From Candidatus Hermodarchaeota archaeon (GTDB taxonomy: Archaea; Asgardarchaeota; Hermodarchaeia; Hermodarchaeales; Hermodarchaeaceae): 64,000 nucleotides of DNA. Made by a program: the position numbers and the translations under genes. A model generated the notes under the pieces. The model saw nothing but the letters and a program-made list of their open reading frames with translations, searched no databases and was not told the origin of the DNA. Below are positions 1-8,985 of this stretch, one piece after another. How positions within the stretch are numbered: the first letter of the stretch is position 1; each line of letters begins with the position of its first letter. The stretch spans positions 1 to 64,000 of the forward strand of contig JAEOTO010000022.1 in assembly GCA_016839805.1 (NCBI GenBank), in the 5' to 3' direction.

Positions 1-1008
1 ATAAAGCCAGACCAGTTACGCCAATACGACCTGAAAAACCTCATATTCAACCGCGTCATAACTGACCCCAACTGGCCCGGACATCAACGCATGATTGATG
101 AACGTGTTCCCGAAATGCTCCAAACCCCTCGACCTGGCTATACTCACGTTGACTTTGCCCTCGAAGAAGCCGCCTGGACCCTCCACGATACTTTTCAAGG
201 CAGTTTCGCCCGTTCCCGCATCCCGAAATATCGACAACCAGCTGCTGAACTCGATCATGATCTTTCTAAAATTCCATATGAAATCGAGGATCCAGCTAGA
301 ATGAGTATCTACATCAAACGTGCTGCACAGTTATTTGGTGCTTCTTTAACCGGAATCTGCCGATTGAATCAAAGCTGGCTTTATACAGATGCTGAGATGC
401 CGAGTAATTGTAATACCGTAGTCGTTATGGCGATTGAAATGGATCCTGCAGGCATTGCCACTTCACCGGCAATCCCTGCGGCAAGTGCAACTGGTGTAGG
501 CTACTCGCGTATGGGATTTCTACTAGCTCTCATGGGTGAGTTCATTCGGAATCTTGGGTATGATGCCATTCAGTGTGGAAATGATACTGGACTCAGTATT
601 CCTCTCGCAATCGATGCAGGACTAGGTCAGCTTGGTCGTCATGGTCTACTCATCACTCCACAATATGGGTCTCGAGTCCGGTTATGTAAGCTCTTTACAA
701 ACCTACCTTTGAGTCCAGATAAGCCCATTGACTTCGGAGTTACAGAAACCTGTCGATACTGTAAACGGTGTGCTGAGGCGTGTGAAGTCGATGCCATTTC
801 TTTTGAAGACGAACCCACTTTTACGCCCAAGTGCTCTTCAAATAATAGCGGGGTTCTCAAATGGTATGTCGACTCGGAACGTTGCTATGAATTTTGGTGC
901 GATAATGGCGGCGATTGTTCAACTTGCATCTCAGTTTGTCCCTACACCAAACACACCTTTAACAAAGTACCTTTAACGCCTGAGGAATTTTGGACTCTCA
1001 AGACGTAA
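1..1008 (+). CDS. Reductive dehalogenase-like iron-sulfur protein, 5' partial
   Basis: The reading frame is open from the first base of the window, so the N-terminus (and any Tat signal) is missing; the first in-window ATG at 91 is probably internal. The protein resembles the corrinoid/iron-sulfur reductive dehalogenase family (RdhA, related to epoxyqueuosine reductase): a central stretch of the type GLGQLGRHGLLITPQYG, followed by KPIDFGV, then two ferredoxin-like cysteine clusters. The first is CRYCKRCAEAC and the second is C-x11-CSTC-x3-CP near the C-terminus. Family members use cob(I)alamin and two 4Fe-4S clusters to reduce organohalides, but many archaeal homologues are uncharacterised. 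No RdhB-type membrane anchor follows; the next gene is a methyltransferase. Family assignment is fairly sure, substrate unknown. Confidence 0.75.
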   Translation: MKPDQLRQYDLKNLIFNRVITDPNWPGHQRMIDERVPEMLQTPRPGYTHVDFALEEAAWTLHDTFQGSFARSRIPKYRQPAAELDHDLSKIPYEIEDPARMSIYIKRAAQLFGASLTGICRLNQSWLYTDAEMPSNCNTVVVMAIEMDPAGIATSPAIPAASATGVGYSRMGFLLALMGEFIRNLGYDAIQCGNDTGLSIPLAIDAGLGQLGRHGLLITPQYGSRVRLCKLFTNLPLSPDKPIDFGVTETCRYCKRCAEACEVDAISFEDEPTFTPKCSSNNSGVLKWYVDSERCYEFWCDNGGDCSTCISVCPYTKHTFNKVPLTPEEFWTLKT

Positions 1009-1017
1009 CACGATGGA

Positions 1018-1791
1018 ATGCTGATTCAAATGACCGTATTCGAAGACCTTGCTCTCATCTACGATCAAGTCATTGATTGGGCACACCGCCTAAACCATGA
1101 ACTACCCTTCTTCTCTACTCTCCTCAAAGGTCATAAAAAAGCCCGCATACTCGATTTGGCTTGTGGTAGTGGTCGACATGCAGTCGCCCTAGCCTTAGAG
1201 GGATTCGATGTCATAGGGCTTGATTTGAGTTCAACAATGATAGCAGCTGCGGAACAACATGCTCAACTGAACCAAGTTAACATTGAATTCATTATTGCTG
1301 ATATGCAAAAAGCGACAGAAATCGTTGAAGATTCCTTTGATTTGATTCTATGTATAGGAAACTCACTTGCTCTACTTCCAACGCTCCAAGCAGTACAAAC
1401 CACCCTGGAAGGAGCTCATTCGCTTCTAGGAGAAAAAGGAAAATTCGTAGTCCAAATCCTAAATTTTGATGAAATACGCCACTCTGGCTTCCGGTTCTTC
1501 CCTCTAAAATCCGGTGAAACAGCCAAAGGAGATGAAGTAATATTCACACGATTCTTTGAACCTATCTCCAATACGGCACATGCTCAACTCGTTTTTACTG
1601 GATTCATCAAGACAACAACCAGCTGGCAGACCAAGACTGTCTCTCAATCCGTCTTGCAATTAGATAAACCAATACTCGAATCGTTTCTACAAGAAGCTGG
1701 ATTTACAAGAATCTCTTCCTATGCTGATTACCAACAAAATCCCTTTTCACCACTAGAAAACAGAAATCTCCTCTCCGTGGCCTCTAACTAA
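1018..1791 (+). CDS. Class I SAM-dependent methyltransferase
   Basis: A 257-residue protein with the Rossmann SAM-binding motif I (ILDLACGSGRHAVALA, about residues 42-57), an acidic motif II (DVIGLDLSS) and a motif-IV-like DLILCIGNSLALLP. This is the UbiE/Methyltransf_25 type of small-molecule methyltransferase; the acceptor cannot be read from sequence. It starts ten bases after the dehalogenase-like gene, so the two are probably cotranscribed. No strong Shine-Dalgarno sequence precedes the ATG at 1018, and an in-frame ATG at 1030 is an alternative start. Confidence 0.8.
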   Translation: MLIQMTVFEDLALIYDQVIDWAHRLNHELPFFSTLLKGHKKARILDLACGSGRHAVALALEGFDVIGLDLSSTMIAAAEQHAQLNQVNIEFIIADMQKATEIVEDSFDLILCIGNSLALLPTLQAVQTTLEGAHSLLGEKGKFVVQILNFDEIRHSGFRFFPLKSGETAKGDEVIFTRFFEPISNTAHAQLVFTGFIKTTTSWQTKTVSQSVLQLDKPILESFLQEAGFTRISSYADYQQNPFSPLENRNLLSVASN

Positions 1792-1809
1792 CTAATAATC
1801 AAAAGATAA

Positions 1810-2136
1810 TTACTTTGCGTTTGGGTCGCCTTGCATCATTCCAAAGATGTTACCTTCCGTATCTTCAGCATAGGCGAGCCAGCCCACACCTGGGACTGCC
1901 ATCTTGGGAACCGTGATTTTTCCACCCGCTTTTTTGATATTCTCGATATGCATGTCAAGATCCTCAACACCGACGGTATTCACCGTGGGCTGTGGGGCAT
2001 CCTTACGAGGTTGTAAGGCTCCATCGATGCCGGGCTCCTTTTCGTCACCGGTATAAACCAGCCAGTACTCTATGGGGCTTTCCCACTTTTCAATTCGCCA
2101 ACCAAACACAGATTTATAAAATTTAATCAAAAACAT
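1810..2136 (-). CDS. VOC-family (glyoxalase-like) protein, N-terminally truncated
   Basis: The C-terminal part is a good VOC-superfamily match: FYKSVFGW, then a YWLVYTGD strand, GVEDLDMHIENIKKAGGKI, and a C-terminal W-x-AYAEDTEGNIFGMMQ strand. What is missing is the usual first beta strand (a HFEI-x-ADD type segment carrying a metal ligand) before FYKSVFGW. The frame runs upstream to 2205, but that extension does not look like VOC sequence and overlaps the start of the opposite-strand frame at 2143. I take the in-frame ATG at 2136 as start. It may be a decaying gene or one whose 5' end was replaced by recombination. Confidence 0.6.
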   Translation of the reverse strand: MFLIKFYKSVFGWRIEKWESPIEYWLVYTGDEKEPGIDGALQPRKDAPQPTVNTVGVEDLDMHIENIKKAGGKITVPKMAVPGVGWLAYAEDTEGNIFGMMQGDPNAK

Positions 2137-2142
2137 CTTGAC

Positions 2143-2550
2143 ATGATAGAGGAATTCGGAACAAGAAGAATAAGTGACTATGGATTCGAAGACTATGAGC
2201 GACACAATATCACTCTGAATTTTTCTACAATTAAAAAATTACAAATGAATGGCAATCTGAGAATATCACGAATTGCAGCAGAGATGATTGAATGTATAGA
2301 AAAGAATTCGCCACTCTTATTGTTGGATGAAGTCGGATTAACTAAGAGTCTGGGAATGAAGATGAGTTTGCATCCAGATATGATCACACTTTTCACAGAA
2401 ACTGGACGCGTTTCAGTCAAATGGACAGCTTCGACGAAAGGACATGCATCAGGAATCAGATGGGCCTTAATGGTACCACCTAATCATGAACGAAAACGAA
2501 AAGCCGTTGCAGATTGGCTAGCAAAACACTTCATTGAACCCAAAAAATAA
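2143..2550 (+). CDS. Unrecognised protein
   Basis: I do not recognise this 135-residue protein. It is mildly basic at the C-terminus (RKRKAVADWLAKHFIEPKK) and has no transmembrane segment or cysteine cluster. The first 34 residues are of low plausibility and overlap the upstream frame of the opposite-strand VOC gene; an in-frame ATG at 2245 gives a 101-residue alternative starting MNGNLRISRI. Neither start has a clear ribosome-binding site. The stop lies immediately against the end of etfA on the other strand (convergent). Confidence 0.4.
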   Translation: MIEEFGTRRISDYGFEDYERHNITLNFSTIKKLQMNGNLRISRIAAEMIECIEKNSPLLLLDEVGLTKSLGMKMSLHPDMITLFTETGRVSVKWTASTKGHASGIRWALMVPPNHERKRKAVADWLAKHFIEPKK

Positions 2551-3741
2551 CTACTTTTGAGCCTTTACACGCTTCAACTCTTTTACAATCGCAGGTACAA
2601 CCCGAAATAAATCACCTACAATAGAAAAATCAGCTACTTGGAAAATGGGTGCATCGGGGTCGTTGTTGATGGCTACGATGGTGTCGCTGGTGCGCATGCC
2701 GACGAGGTGTTGGATGGCGCCGCTGATGCCGCAGGCGATGTAGAGTTTGGGGGCGATGGTGCGTCCGGATTGGCCGACTTGTTGGTGGTGTTTCATCCAG
2801 CCTTGGTCGACGATGGGACGGGAACCACCGAGGGCGGCGTTGAGTTCGCTGGCGAGTTCGCCGACGACTTCGATGTTTTCGGGGGTTTTGATGCCGCGAC
2901 CACAGGAGACGACCATATCGGCTTCGTCGACTTTGAGGGCGCCTTCTTCTATCTCGACAATAGTATCAACAATTTTTGTATGTACTGCGGCCTTGTTGAC
3001 TTCAATGGCAACGTCCCGAATTTCAGTTTGCTTTCCGGCATCCTTAAGAGGTTTGAAGACGTTGGGTCGGACAGTGGCCATTTGCGGGCGGGTATAGGGG
3101 CTGAGAATAGAGGCCATGATGTTGCCACCAAAGGCGGGGCGGGTTTGGACCAATTGACGTTTATCATCAATGTCTAGACCTGTACAATCTGCAGTAAGGC
3201 CGAGTTGTAGACGTGCAGCAATTCGGGGTCCTAGGTCCCGTCCATTGGCAGTAGCTCCAAACAGGACAATATTCGGTTTTTCAGTGAGAATTAGGGCGGA
3301 AATAACATCGGTGTAAGCGTCAGTTGTATAGTGAGTAAGAATTTCTTGATCGCTGACGTATACAATATCTGCCCCGTTTTGTGCCAGGATATTAGATAGT
3401 TCTCCCACATTGGAGCCTAATAGAATGGCACAGAGGGGTTCACCGAGTTTATCTGCGAGTTCGCGTCCCTTGCCAAGGAGTTCGAGGGCGACGTTACGAA
3501 GTTTGCCATTGATTTGTTCGGCCCACACCCACACGCCTTTGTAGTCCTTAAATTTGGAGGGATCGACCCGTTTGCGTTCGATGAATAATGCATCGACAGG
3601 GCAGACTTTCACACAAGCTCCGCATAGGGTGCAAGCCTCATTGGCTTCTGCCTTCTCATTGACTATCTTCATTGCATCAAAGGGACAGACTTTTACACAG
3701 AGTCCACAGCCAGTGCATTTCTCTACATCAATATTGAGCAT
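2551..3741 (-). CDS. etfA: Electron transfer flavoprotein alpha subunit with fused ferredoxin domain
   Basis: EtfA carries FAD and passes electrons from acyl-CoA dehydrogenases or to bifurcation partners. Residues 1-60 form a 2[4Fe-4S] ferredoxin with [12 protein letters not shown] and [12 protein letters not shown]; the rest is a standard EtfA, including [26 protein letters not shown] and [11 protein letters not shown] in the C-terminal FAD domain. An N-terminal ferredoxin is known in some anaerobic ETFs such as the CarE type and suggests direct electron exchange with iron-sulfur partners. A GAGAGGTG-type ribosome-binding site precedes the ATG. It lies 17 bases downstream of etfB in the same operon. 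No acyl-CoA dehydrogenase gene is in the window. Confidence 0.95.
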   Translation of the reverse strand: MLNIDVEKCTGCGLCVKVCPFDAMKIVNEKAEANEACTLCGACVKVCPVDALFIERKRVDPSKFKDYKGVWVWAEQINGKLRNVALELLGKGRELADKLGEPLCAILLGSNVGELSNILAQNGADIVYVSDQEILTHYTTDAYTDVISALILTEKPNIVLFGATANGRDLGPRIAARLQLGLTADCTGLDIDDKRQLVQTRPAFGGNIMASILSPYTRPQMATVRPNVFKPLKDAGKQTEIRDVAIEVNKAAVHTKIVDTIVEIEEGALKVDEADMVVSCGRGIKTPENIEVVGELASELNAALGGSRPIVDQGWMKHHQQVGQSGRTIAPKLYIACGISGAIQHLVGMRTSDTIVAINNDPDAPIFQVADFSIVGDLFRVVPAIVKELKRVKAQK

Positions 3742-3758
3742 AGCATGTCACCTCTCCG

Positions 3759-4556
3759 TTAAATCGCTCCTTTTTTCAGTAACCACTCCACGAGTTGTTT
3801 CGCGGCACCTTCAGGGTCTTCGGTTCCATCGATTTTGATACCACCAGTACGTTGTTCCGGTGTAAACACCTCGACAACTTGAGTGGGGGAACCGGGCAAA
3901 CCAAATTGCTCATGATCTCCGCCAAGTTCGTCGGCGGTAACTAATTTAATCTCTTTTTTACTGGCTTTCATAATCGCCATTAAACTTGGAAGTCGGGGCT
4001 CATTAAGACCCTTGGTCGCAGTTAATAAGGCAGGTAATCGGCATTCTAACACCTCAAAACCCTCATCGGTTTCCTTGCGTACTTTAATGCGTTTCTTATT
4101 TTCGGCTACCTCAACCTCAAGGGCGTAGGTGATTTGAGGAATGCCAAGAATTTCCGCAATTTCCGGACCCACTTGGGCAGTATCACCATCAATAGCCTGT
4201 TTGCCACAAATCACCAGATCAAATGGTTCAAGACTTTTAATGGCTTGAGCAATCGTATAAGCAGTAGCCCAGGTATCTGCGCCAGCAAAGGCACGATCGG
4301 AAAGGTGAATGGCCCGGTCACCACCCATAGCTAGGCACTTCTTGAGGGCTTCCTCTGCTTGAGGAGGACCCATCGTGATAATTATGACCTCTCCTTCACC
4401 GAACTTTTCCTTGATTCGAACAGCTTCTTCAACAGCGAATTCATCAAAGGGATTGAGGATTGATGGCACACCGGCTCGGATCAGGGTTTTCGTTTCCGGG
4501 TCAATTTTAACTTCGGCAATTTCTGGTACTTGTTTAATTGGAACGATTATTTTCAC
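3759..4556 (-). CDS. etfB: Electron transfer flavoprotein beta subunit
   Basis: EtfB, partner of the adjacent EtfA. It has the family signature NPFDEFAVEEAVRIKE near residue 40 and the nucleotide-binding segment VICGKQAIDGDTAQVGPEIAE in mid-protein. I choose the GTG at 4556, giving MKIIVPIKQVPE as N-terminus (the usual start for EtfB, 265 residues), because a GGGGG stretch sits just upstream; an ATG at 4574 would add six residues. It is the first gene of the etfB-etfA operon. The 200 bases upstream, shared with the divergent KaiC-like gene, hold the near-palindrome annotated at 4654. Confidence 0.93.
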   Translation of the reverse strand: MKIIVPIKQVPEIAEVKIDPETKTLIRAGVPSILNPFDEFAVEEAVRIKEKFGEGEVIIITMGPPQAEEALKKCLAMGGDRAIHLSDRAFAGADTWATAYTIAQAIKSLEPFDLVICGKQAIDGDTAQVGPEIAEILGIPQITYALEVEVAENKKRIKVRKETDEGFEVLECRLPALLTATKGLNEPRLPSLMAIMKASKKEIKLVTADELGGDHEQFGLPGSPTQVVEVFTPEQRTGGIKIDGTEDPEGAAKQLVEWLLKKGAI

Positions 4557-4653
4557 GCATCTTGCCCCCAACATTTGGGTGGACGTATGATACGACTAGC
4601 GCTAAACCGAAGCGATTCCACTTAAAAGTCTTCTCTGCCAATCCTTGAAAAAA

Positions 4654-4668
4654 TCGCGAAAATCGCGA
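4654..4668. promoter_or_regulatory. Candidate operator in the etfB / KaiC-like divergent region
   Basis: The 15-mer TCGCGAAAATCGCGA consists of two identical self-complementary hexamers (TCGCGA) separated by AAA. It lies about 98 bases upstream of the etfB start and about 92 upstream of the opposite gene at 4761. A 13-of-15 match occurs 39 bases upstream of the thiolase gene (34683-34697). This is the shape of a site for a dimeric helix-turn-helix repressor; no protein in the window is identified as its binder. Confidence 0.4.
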
Positions 4669-4760
4669 CAAAAACTTCAGAGCGTCGAAGGTAAGGGAAA
4701 CTCATTAATTAGGTTTTTTGGTAGTTTAGAAAAGAGTATTCAAGTGGGAGGCACTGTACT

Positions 4761-5669
4761 GTGAATGAAAGATCCGATTACCGCATCATTTTGGATGGAA
4801 TTGAAAAACGCCAGAGGTTATTCACGGGGAATAAGAGTTTTGATCAATATTTTGGCATCATGTCAGGAACTATCACCATAGTGTATGTGCAGAATCAAAC
4901 CTTTACAGATCCGATTAATCTCATGATCGAATGGCTTACAACTGATGTTGAGGATCACGAAACTATTCTCCTAGTTACTACCTATGCAGATCCAATTGCA
5001 ATCGCTTCATGGTGTGAGCGAAAACTTCCCAATGCCTTCAAAACGTTCGTGGAAACCAGTAAAACAAATCGGTTCCACTGGATTGACATGTTTACTTATC
5101 GTGGGTTTGGCGATCACGAACGGGATCTTGTGAGGGTTAGTTATCCCGAACGAATTAAGGATATGGGGGGTAATCCCGATCTCCTCATTTCCCCCCGAAA
5201 ACCCGAAGAAATCCAATCCGTCGATGGGTTACCTGCCACAATTAGCAATATTACATCAGATATTCACGGAAAAGGACGTATACGCATGGTGATGGCATAT
5301 ATTGACGATTTCATCGACGATGTTGGTCCCACACGTGCCCTCAACTTCCTCCGTCGGCTCATCAATCAAATGCGAAAATTCGGTCATACTCTGGTCCTTT
5401 TCATGGGGTGGCGAGGTACACTTCCTGAAGTACACACCGGTTTTGAACGAACCGTGGATCAAGTCATCCGTTGGGGCTATGGGGATGTCCCCGGAATAAA
5501 ACAACCCTCAAAATTTGTTCAAATATTAAAGACCACAGCTCCAGATGAAGTCACCACATATGTGAAAGTTCCCTACCATATTCGGGGTGGGAAACCAACT
5601 GTTGGGTTGGGAACGCCTCTTGAAGGGCAGCCTAGTTCTCGATTACGCCGAAAACGTAATTCTTCTTAG
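4761..5669 (+). CDS. KaiC/RecA-fold protein without a Walker A motif
   Basis: The 302-residue protein has the layout of archaeal KaiC-like ATPase domains: an opening with GNKSFDQYFG, then IMSGTITIVYV where a P-loop is expected, alternating strands such as ETILLVTTYADP, and a late FGHTLVLFMGW strand. The P-loop itself (GxxxxGKT) is absent, replaced by QNQTFTDP, so ATP hydrolysis at that site is unlikely. Degenerate KaiC-like proteins are common in archaea, often tied to signalling or motility, but function is unknown. The start is GTG at 4761 with GGGAGG ten bases upstream. The 3' end overlaps meaB by four bases, tail to tail. Confidence 0.6.
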   Translation: MNERSDYRIILDGIEKRQRLFTGNKSFDQYFGIMSGTITIVYVQNQTFTDPINLMIEWLTTDVEDHETILLVTTYADPIAIASWCERKLPNAFKTFVETSKTNRFHWIDMFTYRGFGDHERDLVRVSYPERIKDMGGNPDLLISPRKPEEIQSVDGLPATISNITSDIHGKGRIRMVMAYIDDFIDDVGPTRALNFLRRLINQMRKFGHTLVLFMGWRGTLPEVHTGFERTVDQVIRWGYGDVPGIKQPSKFVQILKTTAPDEVTTYVKVPYHIRGGKPTVGLGTPLEGQPSSRLRRKRNSS

Positions 5670-6631
5670 GTATCCTGCGGTTGAATTAACTGTAAAATAA
5701 GTCGTTCCGCCGCCGTATACGGGTCAGTTTTCCGCTCACAGACTTCCTGAACTAGTTTCTGGAATAATTTTCGCTCTTCGGGATCCACAAAGAGTTTTCG
5801 CATGAAGCTGTGCTCTACAATTGTTTCCAGTTGGGCACAAAACCGTCGTTCCTGGTTCTGTTTAATTTTGCCACTCGTAACTAGGTATTCATGGTGTTGT
5901 TGAATCGCCTTAACTAATTCTTCTACGCCCTCTCCGGTGGTAGCAATGACTTTGATTATAGGGTGTTCCCAGCCATCGCTTGTTCGATCAAGACCTAAAG
6001 CCATTTCGAGTTCAGCGTACCGACGATCAGCTCCATCAAGATCTGCTTTGTTTATGGCAAAGATATCACCGATTTCCATGACGCCAGCTTTGATTGTCTG
6101 GATATCATCACCTAATCCAGGTATAGAGAGCAGTACAATGGTCTCAGCAATCTGGATAATGTTAACTTCAGCTTGACCAGCACCAACAGTTTCAACAATA
6201 ATGATGTCTTTACCTAACGCGTCAAGGATATGGACAATATCATAAGTCGCCCAGGCTAGACCTCCTAGACTCCCCCGAGATCCCATACTCCGAATGAAGA
6301 CTCCTGGATCGGTGGAAAACCGACTCATACGGATGCGATCACCGAGTAGAGCGCCACCAGTAAATGGGCTACTAGGGTCAACAGCGACAACTCCAACGGT
6401 TTTTCCTTGGTCTCGGTATTCTTTGATTATTTTATCAACTAAGGTACTTTTTCCTGACCCTGGTGGACCAGTCACTCCGATTATATGAGCAGATCCTGTA
6501 TGCGGGTATAACTGTTTGATAGCTGCATGGGCTTCGGGGGACATGGATTCAGCTAGGGTCATCAACCGAGCCGCAGCACGTCGATTGCCCTTCAGTAGCT
6601 CTTTGACCAATTGATTTGTATCGATGGTCAT
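5666..6631 (-). CDS. meaB: Methylmalonyl-CoA mutase-associated GTPase MeaB
   Basis: A G3E-family P-loop GTPase (ArgK/MeaB) that protects and reloads the B12 cofactor of methylmalonyl-CoA mutase. It shows Walker A GPPGSGKS (residues 55-62), the DPSSPFTGGALLGDRIRM segment, IIVETVGAGQAEV as the switch/Walker B region, and NKADLDGA as the base-recognition NKxD motif. At 321 residues it is the usual length. It is the third gene of the operon mutase large subunit - B12 subunit - MeaB, about 50 bases after the B12 subunit, which supports its assignment as the chaperone for that mutase. Confidence 0.95.
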   Translation of the reverse strand: MTIDTNQLVKELLKGNRRAAARLMTLAESMSPEAHAAIKQLYPHTGSAHIIGVTGPPGSGKSTLVDKIIKEYRDQGKTVGVVAVDPSSPFTGGALLGDRIRMSRFSTDPGVFIRSMGSRGSLGGLAWATYDIVHILDALGKDIIIVETVGAGQAEVNIIQIAETIVLLSIPGLGDDIQTIKAGVMEIGDIFAINKADLDGADRRYAELEMALGLDRTSDGWEHPIIKVIATTGEGVEELVKAIQQHHEYLVTSGKIKQNQERRFCAQLETIVEHSFMRKLFVDPEERKLFQKLVQEVCERKTDPYTAAERLILQLIQPQDT

Positions 6632-6685
6632 GGAAATCCCCTTACCCCTATCGCCCTAAAGCGTACAGTCTGACCTCCTAGCGGT

Positions 6686-7087
6686 TTACCTTATTTTTTT
6701 TCGAATATATTCAACGATTTCAGTCGTGGGTGTTCCAGGTCCAAAAATTGCTTTGATACCCATTTTCTTTAAGGGCTTGATGTCCTCTTCTGGGATAATA
6801 CCTCCGGCTATGACGAGGACATCATCTATTCCCTTTTCTTTCAATAATTTCATGATTTCCGGAAACAGACGCATATGTGCACCTGAGAGGATACTGAGAC
6901 CGATAACATCTACATCCTCTTGTAATGCGGCTTCAGCGACTTGTTCAGGTGTTTGCCGTAGTCCTGTGTAGATTACTTCAAATCCCGCATCGCGTAAGGC
7001 TCGTGCCACCACTTTGGCACCCCGATCGTGTCCATCAAGGCCTGGTTTAGCAACCAACACCCGAATTTTCCGTTCAGATTCCGTCAT
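6686..7087 (-). CDS. mcmA2: Methylmalonyl-CoA mutase, B12-binding small subunit
   Basis: A stand-alone cobalamin-binding domain of about 133 residues with the diagnostic [16 protein letters not shown] (DxHxxG, lower axial His ligand), followed by LSILSGAHM and AGGIIPEED (the SxL and GG motifs). It pairs with the large subunit encoded immediately upstream to make the split, archaeal-type mutase. A TTG at 7096 could add three residues, but the ATG at 7087 gives a conventional N-terminus [16 protein letters not shown]. It is the only B12 subunit gene in the window, although two large-subunit genes are present. Confidence 0.95.
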   Translation of the reverse strand: MTESERKIRVLVAKPGLDGHDRGAKVVARALRDAGFEVIYTGLRQTPEQVAEAALQEDVDVIGLSILSGAHMRLFPEIMKLLKEKGIDDVLVIAGGIIPEEDIKPLKKMGIKAIFGPGTPTTEIVEYIRKKIR

Positions 7088-7116
7088 AGGTTTCAACTCA
7101 TTCTATAATCTGTTAG

Positions 7117-8793
7117 TTAGAAGATGATTGGTTCCTGATATTCACCATACACGTCACGTAACGCGTTGCAGACTTCTCCTACAGTGGCATACTCTCTTAC
7201 AGCTGCTAGGATATGGGGAAGCAAATTCTCCGTTCCCTCTGCTGCCTTCTGCAATCGATTTAACAACTGCTCCACTTTGTTGTTATTTCGGGATTTTCGT
7301 GTTCTTTGTAATCGCGCAAGTTGTGTTTTTTCAACTTCGGGGTCAATTTTTAGAACTGGAATCTCTAGCCTATCATCGGTTAGGTATTCGTTGACCCCTA
7401 CAATAATTCGTTCCTTTTCCTCAGTCTCTCGTTGATAGCGAAAGGCGGAATCAGAGATTTCGCGCTGGAAAAAGCCCTTCTTAATAGCTTCTACAACGCC
7501 ACCTAATTTTTCAATCCGGTCAAAATACTTGTAGACTTCCTCTTCCATTTCATCAGTTAGTGCTTCAACGAAATATGCGCCACCCAAGGGATCAATCGTG
7601 TTCGCAACGCCACTTTCATGGGCAAGAATTTGCTGGGTTCGTAATGCTATAGTCGCAGCTTTCTCCGTGGGTAATGCCCATGCCTCATCCATCGAATTGG
7701 TGTGAAGCGACTGGGTTCCTCCTAAAACAGCGGCTAGTGCCTGAAGTGTCGTCCGAATGATATTATTCTCCGGTTGCTGGGCTGTAAGGCTAACACCCGC
7801 TGTTTGCGTATGAAATCGAAGTAAATAAGATCCACGTTTTTCGGCATTAAAGCGCTCTCGTATCTCCCGTGCCCAAATACGCCGCGCCGCACGAAACTTC
7901 GCAATCTCTTCAAAGAGGTCGAGGTGGCTATCAAAAAAGAAGGATAATCGAGGAGCAAAATCATCAACAGCAAGTCCAGCATCCACGCCAGCCTGAACAT
8001 AGGTTAAACCGTTGGCAAGAGTGAAAGCGAGTTCCTGGACTGCAGTACTGCCTGCTTCTCGGATATGGTAGCCACTAATACTAATTGTATTCCACCGTGG
8101 CACCTTCTTTGTGCAAAACTCCAAGATATTTGTAATTATGCGCATGGATGGATCGGGGGGAAAGATCCAGGTTTTTTGAGCCTGATATTCCTTGAGAATA
8201 TCATTTTGAATTGTTCCACCGATTTGGGTAGAGGATACTCCTTGTTTTTCTGCGGCGGCAATATAGAGGCAGAGAAGAATGGCTGCGGGAGCATTGATGG
8301 TCATAGAGGTTGTCACTTTGTCAAGAGGGATTCCCGAAAACAGAATTTCCATATCTGCTAATGAATCGATGGCAACTCCACAGACACCAATCTCGCCTGT
8401 TGCCATGGGATCATCTGAGTCCAGACCTTGGATGGTTGGGAGATGAAATGCAACGCTAAGTCCTGTTTGTCCCTGTTCAAGCAAATACCGGTACCTTTCA
8501 TTTGTTTGTTCAGCAGTGCCAAACCCTGCAAACATTCGCATTGTCCATAAGCGACCACGATACATGGTCGGGTAAACACCACGTGTGTAGGGATATTGCC
8601 CAGGAAAGCTAAGGTCTCGGTCATAATCAAGGTTAGCAATATCTGTGGGGGTGTATAACCGTGCAATGGGACGACTAGAGGTGGTTATGAACCGTTCACG
8701 ACGTTCCGGGGATTTATCCAATGTCTTCTTCAAAGTATTATTTTCCCAATCACGTTTTTGCTGGGAGATATCCATCTTTTCTTTCGTGACCAT
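7117..8793 (-). CDS. mcmA1: Acyl-CoA mutase large subunit (methylmalonyl-CoA mutase family), copy 1
   Basis: This 558-residue TIM-barrel subunit belongs to the methylmalonyl-CoA mutase large-subunit family and lacks the B12 domain, which is supplied by the next gene. It has [44 protein letters not shown] and [15 protein letters not shown]. Some segments differ from typical methylmalonyl-CoA mutase and resemble isobutyryl-CoA mutase (IcmA): [39 protein letters not shown] and [11 protein letters not shown]. The residues usually read as methylmalonyl-CoA specific (Tyr in VYPTMY, Arg in PSMR) are present, so methylmalonyl-CoA remains the first choice. The start ATG has AGGAAGG about ten bases upstream. 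Confidence 0.9.
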   Translation of the reverse strand: MVTKEKMDISQQKRDWENNTLKKTLDKSPERRERFITTSSRPIARLYTPTDIANLDYDRDLSFPGQYPYTRGVYPTMYRGRLWTMRMFAGFGTAEQTNERYRYLLEQGQTGLSVAFHLPTIQGLDSDDPMATGEIGVCGVAIDSLADMEILFSGIPLDKVTTSMTINAPAAILLCLYIAAAEKQGVSSTQIGGTIQNDILKEYQAQKTWIFPPDPSMRIITNILEFCTKKVPRWNTISISGYHIREAGSTAVQELAFTLANGLTYVQAGVDAGLAVDDFAPRLSFFFDSHLDLFEEIAKFRAARRIWAREIRERFNAEKRGSYLLRFHTQTAGVSLTAQQPENNIIRTTLQALAAVLGGTQSLHTNSMDEAWALPTEKAATIALRTQQILAHESGVANTIDPLGGAYFVEALTDEMEEEVYKYFDRIEKLGGVVEAIKKGFFQREISDSAFRYQRETEEKERIIVGVNEYLTDDRLEIPVLKIDPEVEKTQLARLQRTRKSRNNNKVEQLLNRLQKAAEGTENLLPHILAAVREYATVGEVCNALRDVYGEYQEPIIF

Positions 8794-8985
8794 GCGAATA
8801 CGCCTTCCTTCAAAGGAAAGAGAGTGTTATACTGCATCAAGTGGTATTAATACTCAAGTGTGCTATTTCAGATACATCGCTTTTGTTTTAATGGTTTTGG
8901 CAATATGCATAATTGCTGATAATGCATAGTTTCTGGTCTGAGATAGCATTACAATCCTTTGAAAAAGAAATGAGCACCAATCACT

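Noticed and set aside
2638-3177. Long plus-strand reading frame opposite the etfA gene
   Set aside because: Its Gly/Asp/Val-rich translation is the mirror of etfA codons; EtfA itself has clear motifs in this stretch.
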